A DNA stretch of 64,000 bases, from positions 1 to 64,000 of the forward strand of contig CAKQXY010000009.1 in the NCBI GenBank assembly GCA_934292725.1, in the 5' to 3' direction. Below are positions 36,008-45,087 of this stretch, in pieces. The position numbers and the translations under genes are program-made. Position 1 is the stretch's first letter. Every line of letters begins with the position of its first letter. The stretch is from an uncultured Lachnospiraceae bacterium (GTDB lineage: Bacteria; Bacillota; Clostridia; Lachnospirales; Lachnospiraceae). The notes under the pieces were generated by a model. That model was not told where the DNA came from. It saw only the letters and a program-made list of their open reading frames with translations, and did not search any database.

Positions 36008-36829
36008 ATGGATAAAATAGAAATCAAGGGGCTTGAAGTATTTGCCCATCATGGTGTATATGAAGAGGAGCAGCGTCTGGGACAAAAATTTGTGGTGTCA
36101 GCTGTTTTATCTCTTGATACAACAGCAGCTGCACAGACAGATGATCTTGATCAGACAGTAAATTATGGAGCGATCTCAAGACAGATCACGCAGATTATGC
36201 AGCGTGAAAACTATAAGCTCTTAGAGCGTGCAGCAGCAGTTACAGCTGAAGAAATTTTGCTGACAAATCCGCTCATTAACGGCATCACAATCAAAATTGA
36301 AAAACCGTGGGCGCCTGTTGGTCTGCCGCTTGAAACTGTGGCAGTTGAGACAACAAGAAAGTGGCATACTGCATATATTGCACTTGGATCAAATCTTGGA
36401 GAAAAGAAAAATTATCTTGATGTTGCCATTGAAGAATTAAAAGCAGTAAAAGGCATTGAGATAGAAAGTGTTTCCGATTGGATTGAGACAGAGCCATATG
36501 GCTATCTCGATCAGCCAAATTTTTTAAATGGCTGTGCATGTCTTAAAACCTGGCTGGAGCCATTTGCACTTTTAGATGTGCTCCAGAGCATTGAAGCAAA
36601 GGCAGGACGTGAGCGCAAGATTCACTGGGGACCGAGAACACTTGATTTAGATTTGCTTTTCTACGATGATCAGATTCTTGGAACGAAGAGACTGATTGTA
36701 CCGCATCCAGAAATTGAAAAGAGAAGTTTTGTGTTAGTGCCGATGGCGCAGATTGCACCGTGGCTTCGTCATCCGGTAAGCAAAAGCACGATCAAACAGC
36801 TGCTTGAAGAATTGAACGCAGAGCAGTAA
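36008..36829 (+). CDS. folK: Fused dihydroneopterin aldolase and HPPK
   Basis: A 273-residue bifunctional enzyme. Residues 1-115 are dihydroneopterin aldolase (FolB: GLEVFAHHGVYEEEQ, LDQTVNYG). Residues 120-273 are 6-hydroxymethyl-dihydropterin pyrophosphokinase (FolK: YIALGSNLGEK, RKIHWGPRTLDLDLLFYDD, PHPEIEKRSFVLVP). The fusion is known in clostridial relatives. With folE and folP it covers most of the pterin branch; a phosphatase step and 4-aminobenzoate synthesis are not encoded here. The 64-bp gap before it is AT-rich. Confidence 0.95.
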   Translation: MDKIEIKGLEVFAHHGVYEEEQRLGQKFVVSAVLSLDTTAAAQTDDLDQTVNYGAISRQITQIMQRENYKLLERAAAVTAEEILLTNPLINGITIKIEKPWAPVGLPLETVAVETTRKWHTAYIALGSNLGEKKNYLDVAIEELKAVKGIEIESVSDWIETEPYGYLDQPNFLNGCACLKTWLEPFALLDVLQSIEAKAGRERKIHWGPRTLDLDLLFYDDQILGTKRLIVPHPEIEKRSFVLVPMAQIAPWLRHPVSKSTIKQLLEELNAEQ

Positions 36830-36898
36830 ATGAGAAGCGTAATGCTTGCAAAATAGCACGAACAAAAATACAGGTTATAAGTGAGGAATAAAAAATAT

Positions 36899-38029
36899 AT
36901 GTTAGATTTATCAGAATCCAGAGCACAGATTGATGTGATAGATAAAGAAATCACACGCCTGTTTCAGAAACGAATTGATGTCTGCAGGGATGTAGCAGCA
37001 TACAAGATACAGAATAATAAAAAGGTGCTTGATAAAACAAGAGAAAACCAGAAGCTAGAAGCTTTGTCAAAGCTTGCAGAGGATGGTTTTAAAGAACATG
37101 GCATCTGCGATTTGTTTACGCAGGTCATGGCAATTTGCCGTAAGCGCCAGTATCAGATCATGAAGGAAGAAGGCGTTGCTCAGCCGGTTCCATTTAACTG
37201 TGTGGATGAGATTGACAAAACAAATGCAACTGTTGTATTTCAGGGAGTAGAAGGAGCATACAGCCATGCTGCTTCCATGGCATATTTTGGAGACTTGGCA
37301 ACATATTTTCATGTGCCAAACTTCGAGGAAGTCATGAAGGCAGTTGCAAATAAAGAAGCTGATTTTGGCGTGCTTCCGCTTGAAAATTCAAGCGCCGGAC
37401 AGGTTGGTGATGTTTATGATTTGTTGACACGTTACGACAATACTATTGTGGGCGAGTATTATCTTCCGGTACGTCATTGTCTGCTTGGCTTAAAGGGGGC
37501 AGACATAGATAAGATTCAGACAGTTTACTCTCATCCGCAGGGACTTATGCAGTGTGGAAAGTTTTTAAATGAGCATTCATCCTGGCAGCAGATCAGTCAG
37601 GCAAATACTGCAATGGCTGCACAGAAGGTCATTAAGGAAAATAATCCAAAGACAGCGGCAATAGCAAGCGAAACAGCGGCAAAGCTGTATGGATTAGAGA
37701 TTCTTGAGGAAGGAATCAATGATAATAAGACTAATACAACAAGATTTATTATTGTAAGCAGAAAAAAATGCTACCGCAGGGATGCATCAAAGATTTCTAT
37801 CATGTTTGAGATTCCTCATGAGAGCGGAAGTTTGTACACGATTTTGTCTCATATGATTTACAACGATTTGAATATGACAAAAATCGAATCAAGACCGATT
37901 CCAGAGCAGCCATTTGAGTATCGCTTCTTTGTTGACTTCGAAGGAAATCTTGCCGACGCAGCTGTAGAAAATGCGATTCTTGGCATCAAAGAAGAGGCTG
38001 CACGCTTGAAAATCTTAGGAAATTATTAA
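36899..38029 (+). CDS. pheA: Bifunctional chorismate mutase/prephenate dehydratase
   Basis: A 376-residue P-protein for phenylalanine synthesis. Residues 1-85 are an AroQ-type chorismate mutase (RAQIDVIDKEITRLFQKRID, with the VAAYK motif). Next is prephenate dehydratase (VVFQGVEGAYSH, GVLPLENSSAG, TNTTRFIIV) and a C-terminal ACT domain for feedback control (ESGSLYTILS and the ESRPIP motif). The ATG at 36899 is chosen; a GTG at 36881 overlaps the GTGAGG site. No phenylalanine-rich leader peptide or T-box is seen upstream. Confidence 0.95.
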   Translation: MLDLSESRAQIDVIDKEITRLFQKRIDVCRDVAAYKIQNNKKVLDKTRENQKLEALSKLAEDGFKEHGICDLFTQVMAICRKRQYQIMKEEGVAQPVPFNCVDEIDKTNATVVFQGVEGAYSHAASMAYFGDLATYFHVPNFEEVMKAVANKEADFGVLPLENSSAGQVGDVYDLLTRYDNTIVGEYYLPVRHCLLGLKGADIDKIQTVYSHPQGLMQCGKFLNEHSSWQQISQANTAMAAQKVIKENNPKTAAIASETAAKLYGLEILEEGINDNKTNTTRFIIVSRKKCYRRDASKISIMFEIPHESGSLYTILSHMIYNDLNMTKIESRPIPEQPFEYRFFVDFEGNLADAAVENAILGIKEEAARLKILGNY

Positions 38030-38096
38030 TACTAGGGTTAAAAGCTCACAAGCCGATCGTGCTTGCACGAAAAGGATTGGGAGTTTGGTAAGTATT
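38028..38096 (+). repeat. Long imperfect hairpin repeat, copy 2
   Basis: AATACTAGGGTTAAAAGCTC (38028-38047) leads to the apex TCGTGC-TT-GCACGA, and the right arm ends in AGTATT (38091-38096). Pairing includes AATACT/AGTATT, CTC/GAG, CAA/TTG and the apex. It begins at the pheA stop codon and fills most of the gap to the DUF815 gene. It shares arm and apex sequence with copy 1 (11258-11325, opposite strand). Confidence 0.78.
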
Positions 38097-38121
38097 AGTT
38101 AACATTATAGAGGAAAATGAC

Positions 38122-39420
38122 ATGAACAGATTATTATTATACAGAAACTTTGAACACGAAGATCTGGTTTACCAGATGAGAACATTGGCAAAGAAGGCAC
38201 AGATTGATGCGCTTATCGAGGATGATTTAGAATGCTATGAGAACTGCATCCATCAGATGATCGAGATGGCAGCAGCCTATGGACTGCAGGAAAATCTTTG
38301 GCACAGTGTACTTGCCTGTATACTCGCAAATGCAGAAAATGCGTTTTCTAAGGCATGTGAGAAAAAGGGTCTTCCGCAGGGAACATTATCAAAGCTTGTT
38401 CTTCCAGATATTTCATTTTGGAAAGAAATGTTTGCAGTAAGCCTTGAAGATTTAGACCGTGCATTTGGATGCAGCCTGGCATCTCTTTTGGAGAATTATG
38501 TAAACTCTAATACAAACGGTCATGTATTTAACAAGCGTATTCGCGACAGCATCACAGAGCTTGGAAAAAAGCTTGGTGCGTGTGACAGTGAGGAAGATTT
38601 TTTAAATACGCTGACAGACTTTTATCGCGATTATGGTGTTGGAAAGCTTGGTCTTCATAAGGCATTTCGTATCGGTCAGGATAAGGATGGAGAGCCAATC
38701 ATCGAGCCAATCACATGTACTGAGCATGTGCATTTAGATGATCTTGTAGGTTACGAGCGTCAGAAGAAAAAGTTAGTTGATAATACGCTTAGTTTTGTTA
38801 ATGGACAGGCAGCAAACAATTGCCTTTTGTTTGGTGATGCAGGAACAGGAAAATCCTCCAGCATAAAGGCGATAATGAACGAGTTTTATTCTAAGGGACT
38901 TCGTCTGATCGAGGTGTATAAGCATCAGTTCAAAGATTTGCCAAAGATTATTTCTCAGATTAAAAGCCGCAATTATAAATTCATCATCTATATGGATGAT
39001 TTGTCATTTGAGGAGTTCGAGATCGAGTACAAATATTTAAAGGCTGTTATCGAAGGCGGTCTTGAGACAAAACCAGATAATGTGCTGATTTATGCGACAA
39101 GTAATCGCCGTCATTTAATTAAGGAAAGCTTTGATGATGTAAAGGACTACAAGCCAGAGCTTCATTCTTCAGATACAGTGCAGGAAAAGCTGTCTTTGGT
39201 GGCACGTTTTGGCGTAACAATCTATTATGGTGCACCAGAAAAGCAGGAGTACGATGATATTGTAATTCAGCTGGCACAGAAGGCAGGTATCGAGATGGAT
39301 ACCGATCAGCTGTTGCTTGAAGCTGGCAGATGGGAATTAAATCATGGCGGCAGAAGCGGAAGATGTGCACAGCAATTTATTATTTATCTGCTTGGTCAGA
39401 AGGCGCTAGAGAAGAACTAA
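38122..39420 (+). CDS. DUF815 family AAA ATPase
   Basis: A 432-residue cytoplasmic protein. An alpha-helical N-terminal region (1-200) precedes an AAA module with DLVGYERQK, Walker A GDAGTGKS (238-245), Walker B FIIYMDDLSFEE, and YATSNRRHLI as sensor. DUF815 proteins are widespread but have no agreed function. It sits 51 bp upstream of the Ppx/GppA gene and then Ppk, so an association with polyphosphate metabolism is possible but rests only on position. Confidence 0.9.
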   Translation: MNRLLLYRNFEHEDLVYQMRTLAKKAQIDALIEDDLECYENCIHQMIEMAAAYGLQENLWHSVLACILANAENAFSKACEKKGLPQGTLSKLVLPDISFWKEMFAVSLEDLDRAFGCSLASLLENYVNSNTNGHVFNKRIRDSITELGKKLGACDSEEDFLNTLTDFYRDYGVGKLGLHKAFRIGQDKDGEPIIEPITCTEHVHLDDLVGYERQKKKLVDNTLSFVNGQAANNCLLFGDAGTGKSSSIKAIMNEFYSKGLRLIEVYKHQFKDLPKIISQIKSRNYKFIIYMDDLSFEEFEIEYKYLKAVIEGGLETKPDNVLIYATSNRRHLIKESFDDVKDYKPELHSSDTVQEKLSLVARFGVTIYYGAPEKQEYDDIVIQLAQKAGIEMDTDQLLLEAGRWELNHGGRSGRCAQQFIIYLLGQKALEKN

Positions 39421-39471
39421 ATTTAAAAAATGTATTAAAAAAATATAGAAATGTAGAAAGGACGTGAAATT

Positions 39472-41004
39472 ATGGCAGCAGTGCGTATGGCAGTAATGGA
39501 GATAGGGGCACAGGACGTGATTATGAAAGTGTACGAGATTGCTCCTAGAAAGGGAATGCAGGTGATTGACAGCCTGCGCCGAATGGTTCCGGTAGGAAAA
39601 GATACATATTCAGAGGGGAGAATCAGTACACAGGTCTTAGAACAGATCTGTAACGCATTTACTCATTTTAAGCAGACACTGGCTGAGTATGGAATAACAG
39701 AGTATTATGCACTTGCAAATAGTGCCGTGCGTGAGGCAAAAAACTGTGCAATGGTCGTGGATCAGATCGAGGTGCGCACAGGAATCCGCGTGCGAGTGCT
39801 TAGTAATTCCGAGCAGCGTTATGTAAGAATTAAGGGTGTAATTGCAAGGGAAAATGATTTCAAGCTTCCGGAAAAAGGAACAGCTATGGTTGATATTGGC
39901 GCAGGAAGCTTACAGATTTCTATCTACGAGAAAAAAGCTCTTGCAACTACACAGAACATTCGCCTTGGAATGGCAAAGATTGGTGAGATGTTCTCTGCAT
40001 TTTCATGGGAATATCCTGTTGTGGAGCTTGTGTTAAAGGAGATGATCGACAATGATGTGCAGACCTTTGAGAAAATGTTCTTAAAGGATCACACGATCCG
40101 CAGTCTGATTCTTGTCGGTGATACACTTATTTCCCAGATCAGAAAGGTGCTTGAGCATACAGGTGATCCAGGCATTACCGCAGAGGATATCAGAAACTTG
40201 TACTCGCAGATTCGTGGAAAATCAACAAGTGAGATTAGTCAGATGCTTGACATGCCGTTTGAGTATGCAGCGATGGTGCTTCCTGTTATGATTTTGGCGC
40301 AGACACTTCTTGATGCAAGTCAGGCAGAGAGAATATGGATTCCGCAGTCTGATCTTTGTGACGGTTATGCAATCGATTACATGGAAAAGCATAAGCTTGG
40401 ACGCATTACCTACAATTTCGAAGAAGATATAATTGCATCTGCAAAGACAATATGCAAGCGCTACAAAGGAAATCAGGCTCATGCAGAATATCTTGAGCAG
40501 ATGGCAGGCAAGTTCTTTGATCTGCTGCAAAAATATCATGGTCTTGGAGAGCGTGAGCGTCTGCTTCTTCGTCTGGCTGCCATTTTACATGACTGTGGAA
40601 AATTTATAAGTATGAGTGCACCAGGCGAGTGTGCATATCAAATTATTATGTCTACAGAAATTCTTGGAATTTCTCATATGGAGCGTGAGATGGTTGCAAG
40701 CATTGTCCGCTACAACACAATGGAGCTTCCAAATTTCAGTGAATTTGATGGAAAGCTTGGCAATGACGAATATTTGATTGTTATGAAATTAGCAGCTATC
40801 TTAAGAGTATGCAATGCGCTTGATAGAAGCCACCGCCAGAAATTCGCCGATATGAGGCTTACGATTAAAGACTCAAATATCGTGATCACGACAGCTTATC
40901 CAGATAACATTACGCTCGAGAAAAAGACATTGCAGGATAAGCAGGATTTCTTTGAGGAAGTATACGGACTTGGATTTGAAATTAAGCAGAAGAAAAAGAA
41001 ATAA
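39472..41004 (+). CDS. Ppx/GppA family exopolyphosphatase with HD domain
   Basis: A 510-residue protein. Residues 1-300 are an actin-fold Ppx/GppA phosphatase (MEIGAQDVIMKVYEI, YYALANSAVREAKN, MVDIGAGSLQISIYE). Residues about 310-480 form an HD-type domain with LAAILHDCGKFIS. It should hydrolyse polyphosphate ends or pppGpp; the neighbouring Ppk favours polyphosphate. The N-terminal phosphate loop reads EIGAQD instead of the more usual DIGSNS, so catalytic competence is worth testing. It is 33 bp from the kinase gene. Confidence 0.9.
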   Translation: MAAVRMAVMEIGAQDVIMKVYEIAPRKGMQVIDSLRRMVPVGKDTYSEGRISTQVLEQICNAFTHFKQTLAEYGITEYYALANSAVREAKNCAMVVDQIEVRTGIRVRVLSNSEQRYVRIKGVIARENDFKLPEKGTAMVDIGAGSLQISIYEKKALATTQNIRLGMAKIGEMFSAFSWEYPVVELVLKEMIDNDVQTFEKMFLKDHTIRSLILVGDTLISQIRKVLEHTGDPGITAEDIRNLYSQIRGKSTSEISQMLDMPFEYAAMVLPVMILAQTLLDASQAERIWIPQSDLCDGYAIDYMEKHKLGRITYNFEEDIIASAKTICKRYKGNQAHAEYLEQMAGKFFDLLQKYHGLGERERLLLRLAAILHDCGKFISMSAPGECAYQIIMSTEILGISHMEREMVASIVRYNTMELPNFSEFDGKLGNDEYLIVMKLAAILRVCNALDRSHRQKFADMRLTIKDSNIVITTAYPDNITLEKKTLQDKQDFFEEVYGLGFEIKQKKKK

Positions 41005-41037
41005 AAGAATAGAAAAATAGAAAGGCAGGTTGGCAAG

Positions 41038-43182
41038 ATGGATTTTGAAAATAGTCAATATTATACAAACAGAGAATTAAGCTGGATTCAGTTCAACTAT
41101 CGTGTGCTGGAAGAGGCAAGGGATAAGAGTAATCCCTTGTTTGAGCGCCTCAAATTCTTAAGCATCACCTCATCAAATCTGGATGAATTTTTCATGGTGC
41201 GTGTGGCATCCTTAAAGGATATGGTAAATGCAGGCTACAAAAAGCCGGACATTGCAGGCATGACACCAAAGGAGCAGCTTTCTGCTATCAGCGAAGCACT
41301 TCATGAGTTTACTCAGACACAATATTCAACATATAACAGAAGTCTTTTGCCGCTGTTGGCAAAGGAGCATATCACTGTGTTAACCTCATTTGAACAGATG
41401 AACGATGAGGAAGCATCATTTGCAGACAATTTCTTTATGGAAAAGGTGTATCCTGTTTTAACACCGATGGCTGTAGATGCATCAAGACCATTTCCGTTAA
41501 TCAGAAATAAGTCATTAAATATTGCTGCACTCATTAAGACAAAGAATCAAAGCGAAGAGGAAATGGAGCCAGAGCTTGAGTTTGCGACAGTTCAGGTGCC
41601 AGCCGTAATGGGACGAATTGTACAGCTGCCATGCACAGAGGGTGTAAAGCTGATTCTTCTTGAAGAGATCATCCGCAGAAATATCAGTAAGCTGTTTTTA
41701 AATTATGATGTCATAAGCACTGCTGCATATCGTATTGAAAGAAACGCAGATCTTAGCATAGACGAGGAGGAGGCAGAGGATCTTCTTCAGGAGATTGAAA
41801 AGCAGTTAAAGCAGCGCCAGTGGGGCGAGGCAATCAAGCTTGAAGTCAGTGAGGAGATTGATAAATATCTGCTCAAGTATCTTAAAAAAGAGCTGGCAAT
41901 TTCCGATGAGGAAATTTATAAGATACAAGGACCGCTTGATCTGACATTTTTAATGAAGCTTTATGGAATGGAAGGCTTTGATGCATTCAAGCAGCCAAAG
42001 TATAAGCCGCAGAGATGTCCACAGATCGACCCAGAGCTGTCCATCTTTGACAACATTAAAAAAGGTGATATTTTCCTGCATCATCCATACATTACATTTG
42101 ATCCTGTTGTAAACTTTATTAAAGAAGCAGCAGTTGATCCAAAGGTATTGGCGATCAAACAGACATTGTACCGTGTCAGCGGCAATTCACCAATCGTTGC
42201 AGCACTTGCAAAGGCAGCAGAAAATGGCAAGCAGGTAACAGTTCTTGTCGAGCTGAAGGCACGTTTTGATGAGGAGCACAATATTGTATGGGCAAAGATG
42301 CTTGAGAAAGCAGGCTGCCATGTAATTTATGGTCTGCGCGGCTTAAAGACGCACAGCAAGATTACACTTATCGTTCGTGATGAGGAAGATGGAATCTGCC
42401 GTTATGTACATTTGGGAACTGGAAATTATAACGATGCGACTGCAAAACTTTATACTGACTGTGGCATCATGACATGCAACCGCATGATTGGTGAGGATGC
42501 GACTGCTGTATTTAACATGCTGTCTGGTTATTCAGAGCCAGAGTCCTGGAATCAGCTTGCTGTAGCACCGCTGTGGCTTAGAGGAAAGTTTTTGTCATGG
42601 ATTAAAAGAGAAACTGAGTTTGCAAAGAGCGGCCGTCCGGCATATATCATTGCTAAGATGAACTCCCTTTGTGATAAAGGCATCATTGCCGCACTTTATG
42701 AGGCATCAGCAGCCGGTGTTCAGATTGATCTAATCATTCGTGGTATCTGTTGTGTAAAGACTGGTATACCAGGAGTCAGTGAAAATATCCGCGTGCGCTC
42801 TATAGTAGGAACTTTCCTTGAGCACAGCCGTATTTTCTGTTTTGGAAATGGCGGAAATGAAGAAATTTATATGGGAAGTGCGGACTGGATGCCAAGAAAC
42901 CTTGACAGAAGAGTGGAGATTACATTCCCAGTGCTTGACCCATCTGTACGTGCAAAGGTGCGTCACATCTTAGAGGTTGAGCTTGAGGATACTGTACGTG
43001 CAAGAATCATGAAGATGGACGAGAGCGGTCAGTATGAGCGCATCGATAAGAGAGGAAAAGTGCTTGTGGACTCTCAGGAAGTGTTCTGCAATGAGGCAGA
43101 GGAGCAGGCTTTTAGGGAAGATGAAGGTTTGCAGCAGCAGCGCGTATTCGAGCCGCTTACAGCAGAGGATGCGCAGGACTAA
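41038..43182 (+). CDS. ppk1: Polyphosphate kinase 1
   Basis: A 714-residue enzyme that makes polyphosphate from ATP and can run in reverse. The N-terminal domain starts YTNRELSWIQFNYRVLEEA, and the catalytic half has VLAIKQTLYRVSGNSPIV, the phospho-accepting His439 in LKTHSKITL, GTGNYNDATA and the second His in FLEHSRIF. Length and motifs are complete. With the preceding Ppx/GppA gene it forms a synthesis and breakdown pair. A two-component operon begins 53 bp downstream on the same strand without a clear terminator between. Confidence 0.95.
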   Translation: MDFENSQYYTNRELSWIQFNYRVLEEARDKSNPLFERLKFLSITSSNLDEFFMVRVASLKDMVNAGYKKPDIAGMTPKEQLSAISEALHEFTQTQYSTYNRSLLPLLAKEHITVLTSFEQMNDEEASFADNFFMEKVYPVLTPMAVDASRPFPLIRNKSLNIAALIKTKNQSEEEMEPELEFATVQVPAVMGRIVQLPCTEGVKLILLEEIIRRNISKLFLNYDVISTAAYRIERNADLSIDEEEAEDLLQEIEKQLKQRQWGEAIKLEVSEEIDKYLLKYLKKELAISDEEIYKIQGPLDLTFLMKLYGMEGFDAFKQPKYKPQRCPQIDPELSIFDNIKKGDIFLHHPYITFDPVVNFIKEAAVDPKVLAIKQTLYRVSGNSPIVAALAKAAENGKQVTVLVELKARFDEEHNIVWAKMLEKAGCHVIYGLRGLKTHSKITLIVRDEEDGICRYVHLGTGNYNDATAKLYTDCGIMTCNRMIGEDATAVFNMLSGYSEPESWNQLAVAPLWLRGKFLSWIKRETEFAKSGRPAYIIAKMNSLCDKGIIAALYEASAAGVQIDLIIRGICCVKTGIPGVSENIRVRSIVGTFLEHSRIFCFGNGGNEEIYMGSADWMPRNLDRRVEITFPVLDPSVRAKVRHILEVELEDTVRARIMKMDESGQYERIDKRGKVLVDSQEVFCNEAEEQAFREDEGLQQQRVFEPLTAEDAQD

Positions 43183-43235
43183 AAAAGTGCTCTGTCGTTT
43201 GAGTGCGGCAGCGGCAAAGTGAAACGGAGAAAAAC

Positions 43236-43940
43236 ATGGATCAAATTAATATATTAGTAACAGATGACGAGAGAGAAATTGCTGATCTTCTTGAAATCTA
43301 TCTTGTCAGCGATGGATATCGTGTCTGGAAAGCATATAGTGCAAAAGAAGGCCTTCAGATTTTAAAGGAGCAAGATATTCAACTGGCTATTTTAGACATT
43401 ATGATGCCGGAGATGGACGGCATCGAGATGTGCAGACAGATTAGAAAATTCAGCAACATTCCAGTTATCTTTTTAAGTGCCAAGTCAGCAGATCTTGACA
43501 AAATTCTGGGACTTGGCTGCGGAGCAGATGACTACGTGACAAAGCCGTTTAGCCCATTAGAGCTTACTGCAAGAGTAAAGTCACAGCTTCGCCGTTATAC
43601 GGAGTTTAATCCAGACGGCGTACAAAAAAAGGACGCAAGTGAAATCATTTCAATACGAGGTGTTGTAATCAACCGCACAACACACGTTGTTACTGTAGAT
43701 GGTGAGGAAATCAAGCTGACACCGCTTGAATTTGATATTCTTTGTCTGCTGGCACAAAACCCGGGCAAGGTGTTTAGCACAGACGAAATCTTTAAAAATG
43801 TCTGGAATGAAACTGTTTACGAGGCAAATAATACCGTTATGGTACATATCCGCCGTCTTCGTACAAAAATTAAGGACGATAAGCGTGAGGATAAGATCAT
43901 AACAACCGTATGGGGAGTTGGATACAAAATTGACCAGTAA
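43236..43940 (+). CDS. VanR-like OmpR-family response regulator
   Basis: A 234-residue regulator with receiver domain (NILVTDDE, phospho-acceptor Asp54 in LAILDIMMPEMDG, Lys in DDYVTKPFSP) and winged-helix output domain (KLTPLEFDILCLL, VMVHIRRLRTKIKDD, TTVWGVGYKID). The ATG at 43236 follows ACGGAG; upstream codons to 43203 lack a site. The kinase gene overlaps its end. Similarity to VanR is at family level only; no vancomycin-resistance genes are nearby. It likely controls the downstream envelope-transport genes. Confidence 0.93.
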   Translation: MDQINILVTDDEREIADLLEIYLVSDGYRVWKAYSAKEGLQILKEQDIQLAILDIMMPEMDGIEMCRQIRKFSNIPVIFLSAKSADLDKILGLGCGADDYVTKPFSPLELTARVKSQLRRYTEFNPDGVQKKDASEIISIRGVVINRTTHVVTVDGEEIKLTPLEFDILCLLAQNPGKVFSTDEIFKNVWNETVYEANNTVMVHIRRLRTKIKDDKREDKIITTVWGVGYKIDQ

Positions 43941-45087
43941 AAATAAAGTGAAATATAGAGGCAGTCTGCTGCTTAACACTGTGTTAAGTGCAGCTGCCGC
44001 GCTGGCGGCTGAGGTCGCACTTTTGCTAAACAGCAAGCTAGCCGACGTGATTTTGTGTCAGTTCGGTTTTCAGGGGAGCGTCGCCAGTTTGTCAGGTGAG
44101 TATAACGCGCCCCTGATTTTTGTTTATCTGCTTATTGGCATATGCGTGTTTGCTTTTGTGTTTGGTATGCTTCAGCATAGAACACTCAAATATACAAGAA
44201 AGATTTCAGCGTCTCTTCAGGAAATTTCAGAAGGACATTTTAATACGCGTATTCCAGTGCGAGGCGATAATGAGCTGTCAGATATTGCAATGCAGGTCAA
44301 TCATATGGCAGAGGAGATCGAGCAGCTTCTTGAAAAGGAAAAGCAGGCGGAGGAGACAAAAAACGAGCTGATCACCAATATTGCACATGATCTGCGAACA
44401 CCGCTAACCTCGATTTTAGGATATCTTGATATTCTTTCCACGAGAAAGGATCTTCCAGAAGAGACGCGCCAAAATTATATCAGGATTGCTCACGACAAGG
44501 CAAAGCATCTGCAGCAGATGATAGAAGATTTGTTTGGCTTTACTAAGCTTAGCTACAGTAAGCAGACTACAAATATGCAGCCAATCGATATAATCACACT
44601 TTTAGCGCAGCTTCTGGATGAATTTTATCCGGTATTTGAGAATAATGAGATGGATTACGAGTACCACCCTGACGTGCAAAATTTTGTGATTCAGGGTGAT
44701 GCCACGCTTCTTGTGCGCCTTTTTGACAACTTGATTAACAATGCAATCAAGTATGGAAAAGAGGGAAAGCTTCTGGTTGTAAAGACAAGAACACAAAAAG
44801 AAACAATCACGGTCGATATCATTAACTTTGGAAAGGTAATTCCACAAAAAGATTTAGACCGCGTATTTGAAAAGTTTTACCGTGCTGAAAGCTCAAGAAA
44901 TTCCGCTACAGGAGGAACAGGTCTTGGTCTTGCGATTGCAGCAAATGTGGCGCGTATACACGGAGGTTCAATTGCTGCAAAAAGCAGTCTTGAGGGAACT
45001 GTTTTTAGTGTGATGCTGCCAAGCACACATGAAGAAAATATCGAAGATGACAATCACGCTAAGCAGGAGGTGTCAGATGAGAGCTAA
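43918..45087 (+). CDS. VanS-like sensor histidine kinase
   Basis: A 389-residue kinase with two membrane helices (about 17-40 and 64-85) enclosing a short extracytoplasmic loop of about 25 residues, a HAMP domain, the phospho-accepting His157 in NIAHDLRTPLTSILGYLD, NLINNAIKYG and GGTGLGLAIA. The small sensor loop suggests sensing inside the membrane or through a partner. The start is uncertain: TTG at 43918, TTG at 43930 (GGGGAG 12 nt upstream) and GTG at 43948 are all in frame and overlap or follow the regulator stop. The stop overlaps the next gene by 11 bp. Confidence 0.9.
   Translation: MDTKLTSKNKVKYRGSLLLNTVLSAAAALAAEVALLLNSKLADVILCQFGFQGSVASLSGEYNAPLIFVYLLIGICVFAFVFGMLQHRTLKYTRKISASLQEISEGHFNTRIPVRGDNELSDIAMQVNHMAEEIEQLLEKEKQAEETKNELITNIAHDLRTPLTSILGYLDILSTRKDLPEETRQNYIRIAHDKAKHLQQMIEDLFGFTKLSYSKQTTNMQPIDIITLLAQLLDEFYPVFENNEMDYEYHPDVQNFVIQGDATLLVRLFDNLINNAIKYGKEGKLLVVKTRTQKETITVDIINFGKVIPQKDLDRVFEKFYRAESSRNSATGGTGLGLAIAANVARIHGGSIAAKSSLEGTVFSVMLPSTHEENIEDDNHAKQEVSDES

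Noticed and set aside
36830..36856. Short frame MRSVMLAK before pheA as an attenuator leader peptide
   Set aside because: It contains no Phe codons, and no terminator/antiterminator structure follows it.
43236..45087. Vancomycin resistance operon, from the VanRS-like pair
   Set aside because: No vanH, vanA/B-type ligase, vanX or vanY genes are present. The similarity is at the level of the regulator and kinase families.
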